Of a stretch of 58,363 bases of DNA, positions 32,847-44,823 are shown piece by piece. The notes beneath the pieces were generated by a model that had not been told where the DNA came from, made no database searches, and worked only from the letters and a program-made list of their open reading frames with translations. The stretch lies in the NCBI RefSeq assembly GCF_001570885.1, contig NZ_BCSN01000011.1, positions 1 to 58,363 of the forward strand, in the 5' to 3' direction. The position numbers and the translations under genes were made by a program. This DNA comes from Micrococcus lylae NBRC 15355 (lineage in GTDB: Bacteria; Actinomycetota; Actinomycetes; Actinomycetales; Micrococcaceae). Within the stretch, counting starts at the first letter, position 1. Every line of letters starts with the position of its first letter.

Positions 32847-35554
32847 AGACCCAGGACATCGCCCAGCGCTGGCTGGACTTCTTCGAGAAGAAGGGCCACA
32901 CCGTGGTCCCGTCCTCCTCCCTGGTGTCCCCGGACCCGTCCCTGCTGTTCACGGTGGCCGGCATGGTGCCCTTCATCCCCTATTTCCTGGGCGAGCAGAC
33001 GCCGCCGTACGAGCGCGCCGTGTCCGTCCAGAAGTGCATCCGCACCGCGGACATCGAGGAGGTCGGCAAGACCGTCCGCCACGGGACCTTCTTCCAGATG
33101 TGCGGCAACTTCTCCTTCGGCGACTACTTCAAGGAGAAGGCCATCCCGATGGCCTGGGAGCTGCTCACCACCCCGCAGGAGGAGGGCGGCTACGGCCTGG
33201 ACCCGGACCGTCTGTGGGTGACCGTCTACAACGACGACGACGAGGCCGCGCAGATCTGGCAGGACGTGGTGGGGCTGCCGGCCGAGCGCATCCAGCGCAT
33301 GGGCGAGGAGGACAACTACTGGAACACCGGCCAGCCCGGCCCGGGCGGCCCGTGCTCCGAGATCTACTTCGACCGCGGTCCCGAGTACGGCGTCGAGGGA
33401 GGCCCGGCGGCGGACGACACCCGCTACCTGGAGATCTGGAACCTCGTGTTCATGCAGTACCGCCTCTCCGAGGTCCGCTCCAAGGACGACTTCGACATCG
33501 CCGGCGAGCTGCAGCACAAGAACATCGACACCGGCCTCGGCCTCGAGCGCCTCGCCATGCTCCTGCAGGGCGTGGAGAACATGTACGAGACGGACCAGGT
33601 GCGCCCGGTCCTGGACCGCGCCGCCGAGCTGGCCGGCGTGGAGTACACCTCCACCGAGGACCCGAAGGACCCGCACTACGACGACGACGTGCGCCTGCGC
33701 ATGATCGCCGACCACGTGCGCTCCTCGCTGATGCTCATCTCGGACGGTGTCACCCCGGGCAACGAGGGCCGCGGCTACGTGCTGCGCCGGCTGATCCGCC
33801 GCGTCATCCGCGCCATGCGCCTGATGGGGGTGACGGACCCGGTGCTGCCGGAGCTGCTGCCCGTCTCCCGTGACGCGATGGCCGGCACCTACCCGGTGGT
33901 CGCCGAGCAGTGGGACCGCATCCGCCGCGTGGCGTTCAACGAGGAGAAGACCTTCTCCCGCACCATCGCCGCCGGCACTGCGCGCCTGGACGCCGCGGTC
34001 TCCACCGCGAAGTCCGAGGGGCACGGTCTGGCCGGCAGGGACGCCTTCGAACTGCACGACACCTACGGCTTCCCGATCGAGCTGACCCTCGAGATGGCCG
34101 CTGAGGCCGGCGTCGAGGTGGACGAGGCCGGCTTCCGGGCGCTCATGCAACAGCAGCGCGACCGCGCCCGTGCGGACGCCAAGTCCAAGAAGTCCGGCCA
34201 TGCGGACACCGAGGTGTACCAGCAGCTGCGCGGCCAGGGGCAGACGCACTTTACCGGGTACACCGAGTTCGCCACCGAGTCTGTCATCCGCGGCCTGATC
34301 GCGGACGGCGCCTCCGTGCAGTCCGCCTCCGCCGGCCAGGAGCTGGACCTGGTGCTCGACGCCACCCCGTTCTACGCGGAGGCCGGCGGCCAGGCCGCGG
34401 ACCGCGGCGTCATCACCGGCGACGGCTTCGAGCTGGACGTCCTGGACGTCCAGGCCCCGGTGAAGGGCCTGTCCGTGCATCGCGTCCGCGTCAGGCAGGG
34501 CGAGGTCTCCGCCGGGGCCGCCGCCCTCGGATCCATCGACGTGCAGCGCCGCCTGGACGCCGAGAAGGCGCACACCGGCACGCACATCGTGCACGCCGCC
34601 CTGCACGAGATCCTCGGCAGGGAGGCCACGCAGTCCGGCTCCTTCAACAAGGAGGGGTACCTGCGCTTCGACTTCCGCTGGTCCGAGGCCGTCTCCCCGA
34701 TGGCCCGCTCGGAGATCGAGGACCTCGCCAATGTCGCCATCCGGGACAACCACACCGTCCTGACCAAGGAGATGTCCCTGGACGAGGCCAAGGCCATGGG
34801 CGCCCTGTCCCTGTTCGGCGAGAAGTACGGCGACCGCGTCCGCGTGGTCGAGATCAACGGCGACTTCTCCCGTGAGCTCTGCGGCGGCACCCATGTGAAC
34901 CGCACCGCGGAGATCGGCGCCCTGACCCTGCTCGGCGAGCAGTCCGTGGGCTCGGGCAACCGCCGCGTGGAGGCCCTCGTGGGCCTGGACGCGTTCCGAC
35001 ACCTGGCCGCCGAGCGCACCCTCGTCTCGGACCTGTCCGAGATGTTCAAGGCTCCGGCCGACCAGCTCAAGGACCGCATCGGCGCGACCATGGAGAAGCT
35101 CAAGGCCGCCGAGCGGCAGATCGCCGAGCTCAAGGCCGCGCAGCTGCAGGCCGAGGCCGGCCGGCTCGTGGCCGAGGCGCAGGAGGTGACCACCGCCGGC
35201 GGCACTGCCGTCAGGGTGCTCGCCCACCACGCCGGTGCCGTGGACGGCGGCCAGCTGCGCTCGCTCGTGCTGGACCTGCGCACGCGACTGGAGTCCGCCG
35301 CCGGCAACGCCGCGGGCACCCCGGTGCTCGTCGCCATGACCGCCGAGGCCAAGGGGCGTCCGCTCATCGTGGCCGCCACCAACGAGGCCGCCCGCGCGGC
35401 GGGCCTGAAGGCCGGTGCCATGGTCAAGGTCGCCACCGGCGTGCTCGGCGGCGGAGGCGGCGGCAAGGACGACGTCGCCCAGGGCGGCGGTCAGGACGCC
35501 GCCAAGGTGGACGAGGCCCTGCGGGCCGTGGCCGAGGCGGTCCGCTCCGCGTGA
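32843..35554 (+). CDS. alaS: Alanine--tRNA ligase
   Basis: Charges tRNA-Ala and edits Ser/Gly mischarging. In 903 residues: the class II catalytic core (motif 1 around FFEKKGHTVVPSSSLV, motif 2 FFQMCGNFSFGDYFK, motif 3 GLGLERLAMLLQG); then the tRNA-recognition helices; the editing site with its zinc ligands HTGTHIVHA and CGGTH; and a C-terminal DHHA1 domain with a Gly-rich hinge GGGGGGKDD. The start overlaps the preceding small gene, and its stop overlaps ruvX (GTGATG). The order alaS-ruvX-mltG-aroE is conserved in Micrococcaceae. Confidence 0.97.
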   Translation: MKTQDIAQRWLDFFEKKGHTVVPSSSLVSPDPSLLFTVAGMVPFIPYFLGEQTPPYERAVSVQKCIRTADIEEVGKTVRHGTFFQMCGNFSFGDYFKEKAIPMAWELLTTPQEEGGYGLDPDRLWVTVYNDDDEAAQIWQDVVGLPAERIQRMGEEDNYWNTGQPGPGGPCSEIYFDRGPEYGVEGGPAADDTRYLEIWNLVFMQYRLSEVRSKDDFDIAGELQHKNIDTGLGLERLAMLLQGVENMYETDQVRPVLDRAAELAGVEYTSTEDPKDPHYDDDVRLRMIADHVRSSLMLISDGVTPGNEGRGYVLRRLIRRVIRAMRLMGVTDPVLPELLPVSRDAMAGTYPVVAEQWDRIRRVAFNEEKTFSRTIAAGTARLDAAVSTAKSEGHGLAGRDAFELHDTYGFPIELTLEMAAEAGVEVDEAGFRALMQQQRDRARADAKSKKSGHADTEVYQQLRGQGQTHFTGYTEFATESVIRGLIADGASVQSASAGQELDLVLDATPFYAEAGGQAADRGVITGDGFELDVLDVQAPVKGLSVHRVRVRQGEVSAGAAALGSIDVQRRLDAEKAHTGTHIVHAALHEILGREATQSGSFNKEGYLRFDFRWSEAVSPMARSEIEDLANVAIRDNHTVLTKEMSLDEAKAMGALSLFGEKYGDRVRVVEINGDFSRELCGGTHVNRTAEIGALTLLGEQSVGSGNRRVEALVGLDAFRHLAAERTLVSDLSEMFKAPADQLKDRIGATMEKLKAAERQIAELKAAQLQAEAGRLVAEAQEVTTAGGTAVRVLAHHAGAVDGGQLRSLVLDLRTRLESAAGNAAGTPVLVAMTAEAKGRPLIVAATNEAARAAGLKAGAMVKVATGVLGGGGGGKDDVAQGGGQDAAKVDEALRAVAEAVRSA

Positions 35555-36084
35555 TGACCGAGCAGCAGCCGGACATCGGCACCGACGCCGTGCGCCGCGG
35601 GCGCACCCTCGGCGTCGACGTCGGGCGCGCCCGCGTCGGCCTGGCCTCCGCGGACCCGGACGGGCTGATCGCCACCCCGCTGCGCACCCTGCGGCGCGAC
35701 GCGAAGAAGGGCTCGGACGTGCGGCTGGCCGTGCAGGAGGCCCTCGAGGCGGAGGCGGTGGCCGTCTACGTCGGTCTGCCGCTGAACCTGCAGGGGCAGT
35801 GGACCCCGTCCACCGAGGACGCCGTGGCCTACGCGTCCCGGCTCGCCGAGGCCTTGGCCGAGGCCGGCTCGGGCGCCGTCGTCCGCCTCGTGGACGAGCG
35901 CATGTCCACAGTGACGGCGCAGCGCGGGCTGCAGGCCTCGGGGCGCTCCGTCAAGGACAGCCGTGAGGTGATCGACCAGGCCGCGGCCGTGGCCATCCTG
36001 CAGGCTGCCGTGGACACGCAGCGTCGGACCGGCGCGTGGGCCGGCGACCCCGTCGACGACGTCATCCGGAAGGAGACCCAGTGA
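35551..36084 (+). CDS. ruvX: Putative pre-16S rRNA nuclease / Holliday junction resolvase-like RuvX (YqgF)
   Basis: RNase H-fold protein of the YqgF family, linked to 16S rRNA 5' maturation and proposed as an alternative resolvase. In 177 residues the first Asp lies in TLGVDVGRARVGLA. The GLPLNLQG strand follows, then the acidic VDERMSTVTA and the C-terminal EVIDQAAAVAILQ motifs. GTG at 35551 overlaps the alaS stop; ATG at 35554 is equally possible. mltG starts within its stop codon (GTGA at 36081). Confidence 0.93.
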   Translation: MMTEQQPDIGTDAVRRGRTLGVDVGRARVGLASADPDGLIATPLRTLRRDAKKGSDVRLAVQEALEAEAVAVYVGLPLNLQGQWTPSTEDAVAYASRLAEALAEAGSGAVVRLVDERMSTVTAQRGLQASGRSVKDSREVIDQAAAVAILQAAVDTQRRTGAWAGDPVDDVIRKETQ

Positions 36085-37631
36085 CCCGCCCCGGAGACGA
36101 GACGCCCCCGGAGGCCGACCCGCATCAGGGTCCGTTCGAGAGCCTGCCGTCGAGCGTCCCGGACGACGACCTGGTCGACACCTTTCGCCTGCCGGGTGAG
36201 CCGGCTCGCAGCACGGAGGCCGCCCCCGTGCACCCGGACGGTCCCGCGTCGCCGCCGGAAGACCATGCCGCCGGTCAGGCCGGTCAGGACCCTGCCGCGT
36301 CCGCCGGCGCCTCCGGCCCTCCCGACGACGGCCGCCCTGCCGGGCAGGGCGTCTCGCCCGGGCCGACGGACGACTCCGACGGCGCCCCTGCCGCCGGCTC
36401 CGGCGACCGGCGCACCTCAGGTGCGGGCCGTCGTCGTGACGAGGAGCTGTATGCCCCCGGCGAGGAGCCGCGCGAGGTGGACCCGGACGACGCCGGCTGG
36501 TCCCTGCTCGGCGCCCAGGACGACCGCGAGGACGCGCAGGGTGAAACGGAAGAGGACCCCGTGGCCGCCGAACGACGACGCCTCCGCCGTCGCCGCCGGA
36601 TCCGAGGCATCATCGTCATCGGCGTGCTGGTCCTGCTGATCGGCTCGATCCTCTCCCGTGTCATCGGCGGCCTGCTGCCCGGCGACGCCGCAGACCACCC
36701 GCGCACCAGCGGGGACACGGTCACCTTCACCGTCAACGACGGCGAAGGCGCGATCCTCATCGGCCGGCGCCTCGAGGAGGCCGGGATCGTGGCCTCGGCC
36801 GAGGCGTTCAGACAAGCCGCCGAGATGTCCCCGGGCAAGCACATCCAGCCGGGCGAGTACGACATGCAGGAGCAGATGACCGCCGAGGACGCGGTGGAGT
36901 CGCTCCAGGGCGCCGGCCGCGGGGCCGTCGCTTACGTGGCGGTCAACCGGGGCGAGCGCCTGCAGGAGGTCCTCGACTCCCTGGCTGCCGCGACGCCCCA
37001 CGACCGCGCCGAGTTCGCCGAGGCCGTCTCCGACCCCCAGAAGTACGGGCTGCCCGAACAGGCGACGACGGTCGAGGGCTACCTGGCCTCGGGCGAGTAC
37101 CGCCTGCCGCTGAAGGACTCCGCCGAGGACATGGTCCGCGCGCTGATTGACCCGACCTTCGCGGAGCTGGAGAAGATGGGGGTCACGGACCCGGACGAGC
37201 AGTTCCGCACCGTCACGATCGCCTCGATCGTGGAGGCCGAGGCGCTCCCGGACGACTACCCCATGGTGGCCGGCATCATCGAGAACCGTCTGAAGCCGGA
37301 CAACCGCGAGACCGACGGTCTGCTGCAGATCGACGCGACCGTCATCTACGGCCTGGGCGAGCGGCGCCTGCAGTTCTCCTCCGCCGAGCGCCGCGACAAG
37401 TCCAACGAGTACAACACCTACGTGTACAAGGGCCTGCCCCCGGGCCCGATCGGCGCCCCGTCCCTGAAGGCCATCGACGCGGCGGCGAAGCCGAAGGAGA
37501 ACGACTACTACTACTGGGTCACCGTGGACATCTCCACGGGCGAGACCAAGTTCGCCAAGACCTACGCCGAACACCAGAAGTACCAGGACGAGTACCGGGC
37601 CTACTGCCGCGAGAACCCGGACATCTGCTGA
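36081..37631 (+). CDS. mltG: Endolytic murein transglycosylase MltG
   Basis: Membrane-bound lytic transglycosylase thought to cut nascent glycan strands and so set their length. It has 516 residues. A ~165-residue cytoplasmic region rich in Pro, Gly, Asp and Glu is probably disordered and much longer than in E. coli. A basic stretch and a single membrane helix (about 176-193) come next, then the extracellular YceG domain. The catalytic Glu is expected in TIASIVEAEAL, and LQIDATVIYGLGER with GLPPGPIGAPSLKAIDAA are family signatures. The GTG start overlaps the ruvX stop. The disordered part contains an exact copy of the dispersed 13-mer. Confidence 0.94.
   Translation: MTRPGDETPPEADPHQGPFESLPSSVPDDDLVDTFRLPGEPARSTEAAPVHPDGPASPPEDHAAGQAGQDPAASAGASGPPDDGRPAGQGVSPGPTDDSDGAPAAGSGDRRTSGAGRRRDEELYAPGEEPREVDPDDAGWSLLGAQDDREDAQGETEEDPVAAERRRLRRRRRIRGIIVIGVLVLLIGSILSRVIGGLLPGDAADHPRTSGDTVTFTVNDGEGAILIGRRLEEAGIVASAEAFRQAAEMSPGKHIQPGEYDMQEQMTAEDAVESLQGAGRGAVAYVAVNRGERLQEVLDSLAAATPHDRAEFAEAVSDPQKYGLPEQATTVEGYLASGEYRLPLKDSAEDMVRALIDPTFAELEKMGVTDPDEQFRTVTIASIVEAEALPDDYPMVAGIIENRLKPDNRETDGLLQIDATVIYGLGERRLQFSSAERRDKSNEYNTYVYKGLPPGPIGAPSLKAIDAAAKPKENDYYYWVTVDISTGETKFAKTYAEHQKYQDEYRAYCRENPDIC
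36321..36333 (+). repeat. Dispersed 13-mer CCCGACGACGGCC, exact copy inside mltG
   Basis: Exact copy in the sense direction encoding PDDG at residues 81-84 of the disordered cytoplasmic region of MltG. Confidence 0.6.
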
Positions 37632-37703
37632 CCCGCCCGACGCGCCCCGGCCCGCCTCCGACCGACGGGGACAGGACCGCAGGCGCTTGGGGGAGAGGAC
37701 GCC

Positions 37704-38714
37704 ATGCATCGCCACGCCGTCGTGATCGGCAGGCCGATCGACCACTCGCTGTCCCCACAGCTGCACCGTGCCGCCTATGCCCACCTGGGCCTGCCGATCG
37801 ACTACGGGCGGCAGGACCTGGCGCCCGAGGAGCTTGACGGCTTCCTGGCCGCCTGCCGTGACGGGTACGTCGGCCTGTCCGTGACTATGCCGCACAAGCA
37901 GGCCGCGGCCGCCGCCGCGACGAGCCGGTCGGCGCGCGTGCAGCTGCTCGGCGCTGCGAACACGCTGGTGTGGGGGCATCCGGAGCACGGGCACCACGGC
38001 CTCGGCGATACCGACAGGGGGAGCGGGAACGGAGCCGCGCACCAGGCCGACGAGGTGGGGCCCTGGGCCCACAACACGGACGTCGAGGGGATCGTGGGCG
38101 CCCTGCGCTTCGCCGGCCTGCGCCCGCTGACCGGCGCAGAGACGGTCGGCGTCGTCGGCAACGGCGGCACGGCCTCGGCCGCTGTGCTGGCCGCCTCCGT
38201 GCTGAAGGCTGGCCGGATCGACCTGTTCGTCCGCAGCGCCGAGCGTGCCGCGCCGCTGGTGGCGCTGGCGCGGGAGTGCGGGATGCAGGCACAGGTGCGC
38301 GGCCTGGACGAGCTGGCCGCGGCCGCGCCGGGCCTGGCCGCCGTGGTGTGCACGCTGCCGCCGAGGGCCGCCGACCCCCTCGCCGAGCAGCTGGCCTCGG
38401 CCCATCGTGACGGTCATGTCCCGGCAGCGGCGGACGGGACGGTCCGCGGCGACGCCGGGCTGCCGCCCCTGCTGGACGCGGCCTACGACCCGTGGCCCTC
38501 GGCGATCGCCGGCGCCTGGCAGGACGCCGGAGGCGCGGTGGTGTCCGGCGTGGAGATGCTGCTCTACCAGGCAGTCGAGCAGGTGCGCCTGTTCGCCGCG
38601 GCAGCGGTGGCCCAGGGAGCCGAGGCTGCCCTGCGCGAACGCGTGGAACGGGCAGACTGGGCCGAGGTGACGGACGTGATGGCACGGGCCGTCGGCCTGC
38701 CACCGCGCCACTGA
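37704..38714 (+). CDS. aroE: Shikimate dehydrogenase
   Basis: NADP-dependent reduction of 3-dehydroshikimate to shikimate, step four of the shikimate pathway. The 336 residues exceed the usual ~270. The substrate site has IDHSLSPQLH, the catalytic Lys K65 in VTMPHK, and the N125-T126-D127 motif. The dinucleotide loop is GVVGNGGTASA, an Asn-containing variant of GAGGAA. GVEMLLYQA is near the C-terminus. A Gly/His-rich insert (about residues 93-121) and another near 235-250 explain the extra length. ATG follows GGGGGAGAGGA. Confidence 0.93.
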   Translation: MHRHAVVIGRPIDHSLSPQLHRAAYAHLGLPIDYGRQDLAPEELDGFLAACRDGYVGLSVTMPHKQAAAAAATSRSARVQLLGAANTLVWGHPEHGHHGLGDTDRGSGNGAAHQADEVGPWAHNTDVEGIVGALRFAGLRPLTGAETVGVVGNGGTASAAVLAASVLKAGRIDLFVRSAERAAPLVALARECGMQAQVRGLDELAAAAPGLAAVVCTLPPRAADPLAEQLASAHRDGHVPAAADGTVRGDAGLPPLLDAAYDPWPSAIAGAWQDAGGAVVSGVEMLLYQAVEQVRLFAAAAVAQGAEAALRERVERADWAEVTDVMARAVGLPPRH

Positions 38715-38885
38715 TCCGGGCGTGCCACTGCTCCAGGCGTGCCGAACCGGGAGTCGGAGTCGGCCCTGGCGACGGCCCCGGTCCTGGTGACGGCCCCCGG
38801 CCCAGAGGGGACCACATCCTGGACCGGCAAGTTCGGAGAGTGGACATGCGCGGGGCGAGGGGCCGTCGTCGTGGAGCAGGCGTGA

Positions 38886-38891
38886 GAGACT
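38886..38891 (+). promoter_or_regulatory. -10-like box GAGACT, possible leaderless aroC promoter
   Basis: GAGACT followed by 7 nt and the aroC ATG at 38899. The first base departs from TANNNT. The 184-bp gap after aroE otherwise holds short GC-rich direct repeats around 38757-38808. Confidence 0.35.
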
Positions 38892-38898
38892 GCCGGGC

Positions 38899-40131
38899 AT
38901 GGTGCGTTGGCTGACCGCGGGTGAATCGCATGGACCCGCCCTGACCGGAATCATCGAAGGGCTGCCCGCAGGCGTCCCCCTGACCACGAAGGACGTCCAG
39001 GACGCCCTCGCGCGGCGACGCCTCGGCTATGGGCGCGGCGCACGCATGACGTTCGAGCAGGACGAGGTGACGCTGCTCGGCGGCGTCCGCCACGGCCTCA
39101 CCCTCGGCTCCCCGGTCGCGATCCAGGTGGGCAACACCGAGTGGCCCAAGTGGGAGAAGGTCATGTCCGCCGACCCGGTGGACGAGTCCGACCTGGAGGG
39201 CCTCGCCCGCGCTGCGAAGCTCACCCGCCCGCGGCCCGGCCACGCCGACCTCACCGGCATGCAGAAGTACGGCTTCGACGAGGCCCGTCCGCTGCTCGAG
39301 CGCGCCTCCGCCCGCGAGACCGCCGCCCGCGTCGCCCTCGGCACCGCCGCCCGGAGCCTGCTCGCCGAGCTCGGGGTGCGGATCGTGTCCCACACTGTCG
39401 CCTTCGGTGGAGTGAGCCTGCCGGCCGACGCCGACGTCCCGCTCCCCGAGGACGAAGCCCGTCTGGACGAGGATCCGGTGCGCTGCACCGACCCGGAGAC
39501 CTCCGCAGCGATGGTCGCCGAGGTCGACGCGGCCCGCAAGGAGGGCGAGACCCTCGGCGGCGTGGTCGAGGTGCTCGCCTACGGTGCCCCCATCGGCCTC
39601 GGCTCCCACGTGCACTGGGACCGCCGCCTCGACGCGCGTCTGGCCGGTGCCCTCATGGGGATCCAGGCCATCAAGGGCGTGGAGGTCGGCGACGGCTTCG
39701 ACACGGCTGCCCGGCGCGGCAGCGACGCCCACGACGCCATCGTCCGCGGCGCGGACGGCCGGCCCCGCCGCGCCACCGACCGTGCCGGGGGCATCGAGGC
39801 CGGCATGTCCACCGGCGAGGTGCTGCGCGTGCGCGCCGCCATGAAGCCGATCGCCACCGTCCCGCGCGCCCTGGGCACCGTGGACGTGGCCACCGGGGAG
39901 GACACCACCGCCCACCACCAGCGCTCCGACGTGGCCGCCGTGCCCGCCGCGGGCATCGTCGCCGAGGCCATGGTGGCCCTTGTCCTGGCCGACGCCGTGA
40001 TGGAGAAGTTCGGCGGCGACTCGCTGCCGGAGACCAGGCGGAACCTCGAGGCCTTCACCGCCTCGCTCACCCCGCTGCCGGAGCCGACCGGCGAGGCGTC
40101 CCACACCCCCATGGGGGACCCGCTGCCGTGA
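38899..40131 (+). CDS. aroC: Chorismate synthase
   Basis: Last step of the shikimate pathway: EPSP to chorismate, needing reduced FMN. The 410 residues fit the actinobacterial form. Conserved motifs are GESHGPAL near the start, [40 protein letters not shown] and the C-terminal [14 protein letters not shown]. The start follows a -10-like box by 7 nt. The stop overlaps the aroK GTG. The block aroE-aroC-aroK-aroB supplies four of the seven shikimate enzymes. Confidence 0.97.
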   Translation: MVRWLTAGESHGPALTGIIEGLPAGVPLTTKDVQDALARRRLGYGRGARMTFEQDEVTLLGGVRHGLTLGSPVAIQVGNTEWPKWEKVMSADPVDESDLEGLARAAKLTRPRPGHADLTGMQKYGFDEARPLLERASARETAARVALGTAARSLLAELGVRIVSHTVAFGGVSLPADADVPLPEDEARLDEDPVRCTDPETSAAMVAEVDAARKEGETLGGVVEVLAYGAPIGLGSHVHWDRRLDARLAGALMGIQAIKGVEVGDGFDTAARRGSDAHDAIVRGADGRPRRATDRAGGIEAGMSTGEVLRVRAAMKPIATVPRALGTVDVATGEDTTAHHQRSDVAAVPAAGIVAEAMVALVLADAVMEKFGGDSLPETRRNLEAFTASLTPLPEPTGEASHTPMGDPLP

Positions 40132-40757
40132 GCCCGACCACCCCCGGCGGCCAGGCCTGGCGCCGGACGGTGCAGGCCGTCGAACGCGAGCTCGAGCGGC
40201 TCCGCGTGCCCTCGGCCTGGCTCTGGCGCTGGCGGCTGCGGCGGCGGATCGTGCTGGTCGGCCCCATGGGATGCGGCAAGTCCACCGTCGGCCGGGAGCT
40301 GGCGCGGCTCGTGGGGTGTGCGCACCTGGACGCGGACGCCGTCTTCACCCAGGCGCACGGGCCCATCCCGGAGTTCTTCGTCGAGCACGGCGAACCCGCC
40401 TTCCGCCGTGCCGAGGAGCAGGTCATGGAGCACCTGCTCAGCCGCCACCGTCCGTTCGTGCTCTCCTGCGGCGGGGGCGCGGTGCTCAGCGCCGCCACCC
40501 GGCGGCGCCTGAAGGAGTCGGACGACCACGTGGTCCACCTGGACGTGGCCCCGTCCGACGCCCTGCGCAGGGTGCGCGGCGGCCATGGCCGTCCGGCGCT
40601 CAAGGGCGACCCCCAGGGGAACTGGGAGCGGCTGCGCAACGAGCGCGACCACCTCTACCGCGAGGTCGCGGACGTGACCATCGACACCACGGGCCTGAGC
40701 TCCCAGGACGTCGCCTGGCGTATCGTGGAGTCGGTCCGCCGCCGAAACAAGGAGTGA
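40128..40757 (+). CDS. aroK: Shikimate kinase with N-terminal extension
   Basis: ATP-dependent phosphorylation of shikimate at the 3-OH. The GTG at 40128 overlaps the aroC stop (GTGA) and gives 209 residues, about 38 more than the usual enzyme. The extra N-terminus is a Trp/Arg-rich helix. The core has Walker [12 protein letters not shown] (45-55), the shikimate-binding Asp in LDADAVF, a helix with RRAEEQV where canonical enzymes have FRxxE, CGGGAV, and the lid region with RPAL. No other usable start precedes the Walker motif. Confidence 0.93.
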   Translation: MSPTTPGGQAWRRTVQAVERELERLRVPSAWLWRWRLRRRIVLVGPMGCGKSTVGRELARLVGCAHLDADAVFTQAHGPIPEFFVEHGEPAFRRAEEQVMEHLLSRHRPFVLSCGGGAVLSAATRRRLKESDDHVVHLDVAPSDALRRVRGGHGRPALKGDPQGNWERLRNERDHLYREVADVTIDTTGLSSQDVAWRIVESVRRRNKE

Positions 40758-41954
<1,197 letters not shown>

Positions 41955-41968
41955 TCCCGGGCCTGCCG

Positions 41969-41974
41969 TAGACT
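41969..41974 (+). promoter_or_regulatory. -10 box TAGACT upstream of efp-nusB
   Basis: CCGTAGACTGGCGGG lies 82 bp before the efp GTG. A GGGAGAGAG ribosome site is present. Confidence 0.55.
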
Positions 41975-42055
41975 GGCGGGCGCACATCCGACAAGAAACC
42001 GTATCCACTCGCGCGTGCGCTCACCGCCGCGCGTCACGACCGTGGGAGAGAGAAC

Positions 42056-42619
42056 GTGGCAAGCACCAGCGACATCAAGAACGGCGCCGTCCTCAAGCTC
42101 GAGGGCCAGCTCTGGAACGTCATCGAGTTCCAGCACGTCAAGCCGGGCAAGGGCGGCGCGTTCGTGCGCACCAAGCTGAAGAACATCACCACCGGCAAGA
42201 CCGTGGACAAGACGTTCAACGCCGGCGCCAAGGTCGAGCTCGCCACCGTGGACCGCTCGGACTACGAGTACCTGTACCAGGACGGCGAGGACTACGTCTT
42301 CATGGACGTGAAGACCTACGACCAGATCCCGGTCTCCGAGGCCGTCGTGGGCGACGCCGCCAAGTACCTCCTCGAGAACGCCAAGGTCACCATCGCCATG
42401 AACGAGGGCAGCCCGCTGTACCTCGAGATGCCGGCCTCCGTGGTCCTGGAGATCACCTACACCGAGCCGGGCCTGCAGGGCGACCGCTCCAACGCCGGCA
42501 CCAAGCCCGCCACCGTGGAGACCGGCGCCGAGGTCCAGGTCCCGCTGTTCGTGGAGCAGGGCACCAAGATCAAGGTCGACACCCGCACCGGCGACTACCT
42601 GGGCCGCGTCAATGACTGA
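42056..42619 (+). CDS. efp: Elongation factor P
   Basis: Relieves ribosome stalling at proline runs. The 187 residues have three beta-barrel domains. The tip loop of domain I reads [10 protein letters not shown], with a Lys at the position that is beta-lysylated in E. coli; whether it is modified here is unknown. GTG at 42056 ([15 protein letters not shown]) is the family start. The nusB ATG overlaps the last 8 bases. Confidence 0.97.
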   Translation: MASTSDIKNGAVLKLEGQLWNVIEFQHVKPGKGGAFVRTKLKNITTGKTVDKTFNAGAKVELATVDRSDYEYLYQDGEDYVFMDVKTYDQIPVSEAVVGDAAKYLLENAKVTIAMNEGSPLYLEMPASVVLEITYTEPGLQGDRSNAGTKPATVETGAEVQVPLFVEQGTKIKVDTRTGDYLGRVND

Positions 42620-43055
42620 GTCCGCCTCCTCCGCCAGGCGCGGCGGGACGGCGCGCAGCCGGTCCCGCCTGCGCGCCGTCGAGATCCTCTTCGAGGCGGA
42701 GCAGCGCGGCACGACCCCGGACGAGGGCATCCGTGCCCGCGTCGACCACACCGACCTGCGCGTCAACGCGTACGCCCAGCAGGTGATCGACGGCGTGATC
42801 ACCGAGCAGGAGCGCCTCGACGAGGCCCTGACCTCCTACTCGCGCGGCTGGTCCCTGGACCGCATGCCCGCCGTCGACCGCGTGATCCTGCGCGTCGGGG
42901 CATGGGAACTGCTGTTCAACGACGAGGTCCCGGACGGCGTCGCCGTCGCCGAGGCCGTCACCCTCGCCCAGCAGCTGTCCACCGACGAGTCCCCGGAGTT
43001 CGTCAACGGCCTCCTCGGCCGGCTCCAGCAGGTCAAGCCGACCCTGCTCGCCTGA
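42612..43055 (+). CDS. nusB: Transcription antitermination factor NusB
   Basis: All-helical RNA-binding protein that joins NusE (S10) on boxA in rRNA antitermination. 147 residues. The Arg-rich start [23 protein letters not shown] is followed by [16 protein letters not shown] and the C-terminal [13 protein letters not shown], all family motifs. ATG at 42612 lies inside efp, so translation is coupled. A hairpin follows before the pyr promoter. Confidence 0.96.
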   Translation: MTESASSARRGGTARSRSRLRAVEILFEAEQRGTTPDEGIRARVDHTDLRVNAYAQQVIDGVITEQERLDEALTSYSRGWSLDRMPAVDRVILRVGAWELLFNDEVPDGVAVAEAVTLAQQLSTDESPEFVNGLLGRLQQVKPTLLA

Positions 43056-43071
43056 GACGCACCCCACACGC

Positions 43072-43116
43072 CCGAGGGTCCGGAGCCTGTCACAGAGCAG
43101 GTCTGCGGGCCCTCGG
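43072..43116 (+). terminator. Terminator hairpin between nusB and pyrR
   Basis: Arms 43072-43081 and 43107-43116 pair over 10 bp with one wobble. The intervening loop can form its own CCTG/CAGG stem. It lies 16 bp after the nusB stop and just before the pyr -10 box. Confidence 0.55.
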
Positions 43117-43122
43117 TGTTGG

Positions 43123-43128
43123 TAGGGT
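43123..43128 (+). promoter_or_regulatory. -10 box TAGGGT of the pyr operon
   Basis: TTGGTAGGGTGGGA lies about 110 bp before the pyrR ATG, giving an untranslated leader of ~100 nt that contains the PyrR site. Confidence 0.5.
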
Positions 43129-43203
43129 GGGAACCGCGCGCTACGGCCTGTGGGCCGAGCGGCCCGCACGCCCGGCAGACCGGGCACGATCGCATCCTTT
43201 AAC

Positions 43204-43840
<637 letters not shown>

Positions 43841-43843
43841 GCC

Positions 43844-44821
43844 GTGCGCCACCTGCTCTCCACCGTGGACCTCGGCTATGAGGACGCCCTGGCCATCCTG
43901 GACACCGCCGAGGAGATGGCGGCCGTCAACGAGCGCGAGGTCAAGAAGCTTCCGTCCCTGCGCGGCCGCACCGTGGTGAACCTCTTCCTCGAGGACTCCA
44001 CCCGCACCCGCATCTCCTTCGAGGCCGCCGCCAAACGCCTCTCCGCGGACGTCATCAACTTCTCCGCGAAGGGCTCCTCGGTGTCCAAGGGCGAGTCCCT
44101 GAAGGACACCGTGCAGACCCTGGCCGCGATCGGCGCGGACGCGATCGTCATGCGCCACTGGTCCTCCGGCGCCGCCCAGCAGCTCGCCGAGTCCGGCTGG
44201 GTGGACGCCGCCGTGGTCAACGCCGGCGACGGCACCCACGCCCATCCGACCCAGGCCCTCCTGGACGCCTTCACCCTGCGCCGCCGCCTCGCCGGCTCGC
44301 GCGGGGTGGACTCCACCGGCACGGACCTGACCGGCATGCGCGTGGTGATCGTGGGGGACATCCTCCACTCCCGCGTCGCCCGCTCCAACGTCTGGCTGCT
44401 GCACACCCTCGGCGCGGACGTGGTGGTCGCCGCCCCGCCGACCCTGCTTCCGGTGGGCGTGGGCAGCTGGCCCTGCCGTGTCACCTACTCCCTCGACGAG
44501 GCCCTCGCCGAGCGGCCGGACGCCGTCATGATGCTGCGCGTCCAGGCCGAGCGCATGGGCGGTGCCTTCTTCCCGTCCGCAGGGGAGTACACCCGCTCCT
44601 GGGGTCTGACGGCAGAGCGCTTCGCCCTGCTGGACTCCCGCGGCGGACAGGTGCTGCAGCAGCCCGTGGTGATGCACCCCGGCCCGATGAACCGGGGCCT
44701 GGAGATCTGCGACGCCGCCGCGGACTCGCCGCACAACACCGTCCTCGAGCAGGTGGCCAACGGCGTCTCCATCCGCATGGCCGTCCTGCACCTCGTCCTG
44801 AACAACGACCCGGAGGCCTGA
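43844..44821 (+). CDS. pyrB: Aspartate carbamoyltransferase catalytic subunit
   Basis: Carbamoyl phosphate plus aspartate to carbamoyl-aspartate, the committed step of UMP synthesis. In 325 residues: the carbamoyl-phosphate motif [11 protein letters not shown], then the [11 protein letters not shown] loop, HPTQALLD, and the aspartate-binding region near [14 protein letters not shown] at 43844 is 3 bp after the pyrR stop. No pyrI regulatory gene is present; regulation is through PyrR. Confidence 0.97.
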   Translation: MRHLLSTVDLGYEDALAILDTAEEMAAVNEREVKKLPSLRGRTVVNLFLEDSTRTRISFEAAAKRLSADVINFSAKGSSVSKGESLKDTVQTLAAIGADAIVMRHWSSGAAQQLAESGWVDAAVVNAGDGTHAHPTQALLDAFTLRRRLAGSRGVDSTGTDLTGMRVVIVGDILHSRVARSNVWLLHTLGADVVVAAPPTLLPVGVGSWPCRVTYSLDEALAERPDAVMMLRVQAERMGGAFFPSAGEYTRSWGLTAERFALLDSRGGQVLQQPVVMHPGPMNRGLEICDAAADSPHNTVLEQVANGVSIRMAVLHLVLNNDPEA

Positions 44822-44823
44822 GC

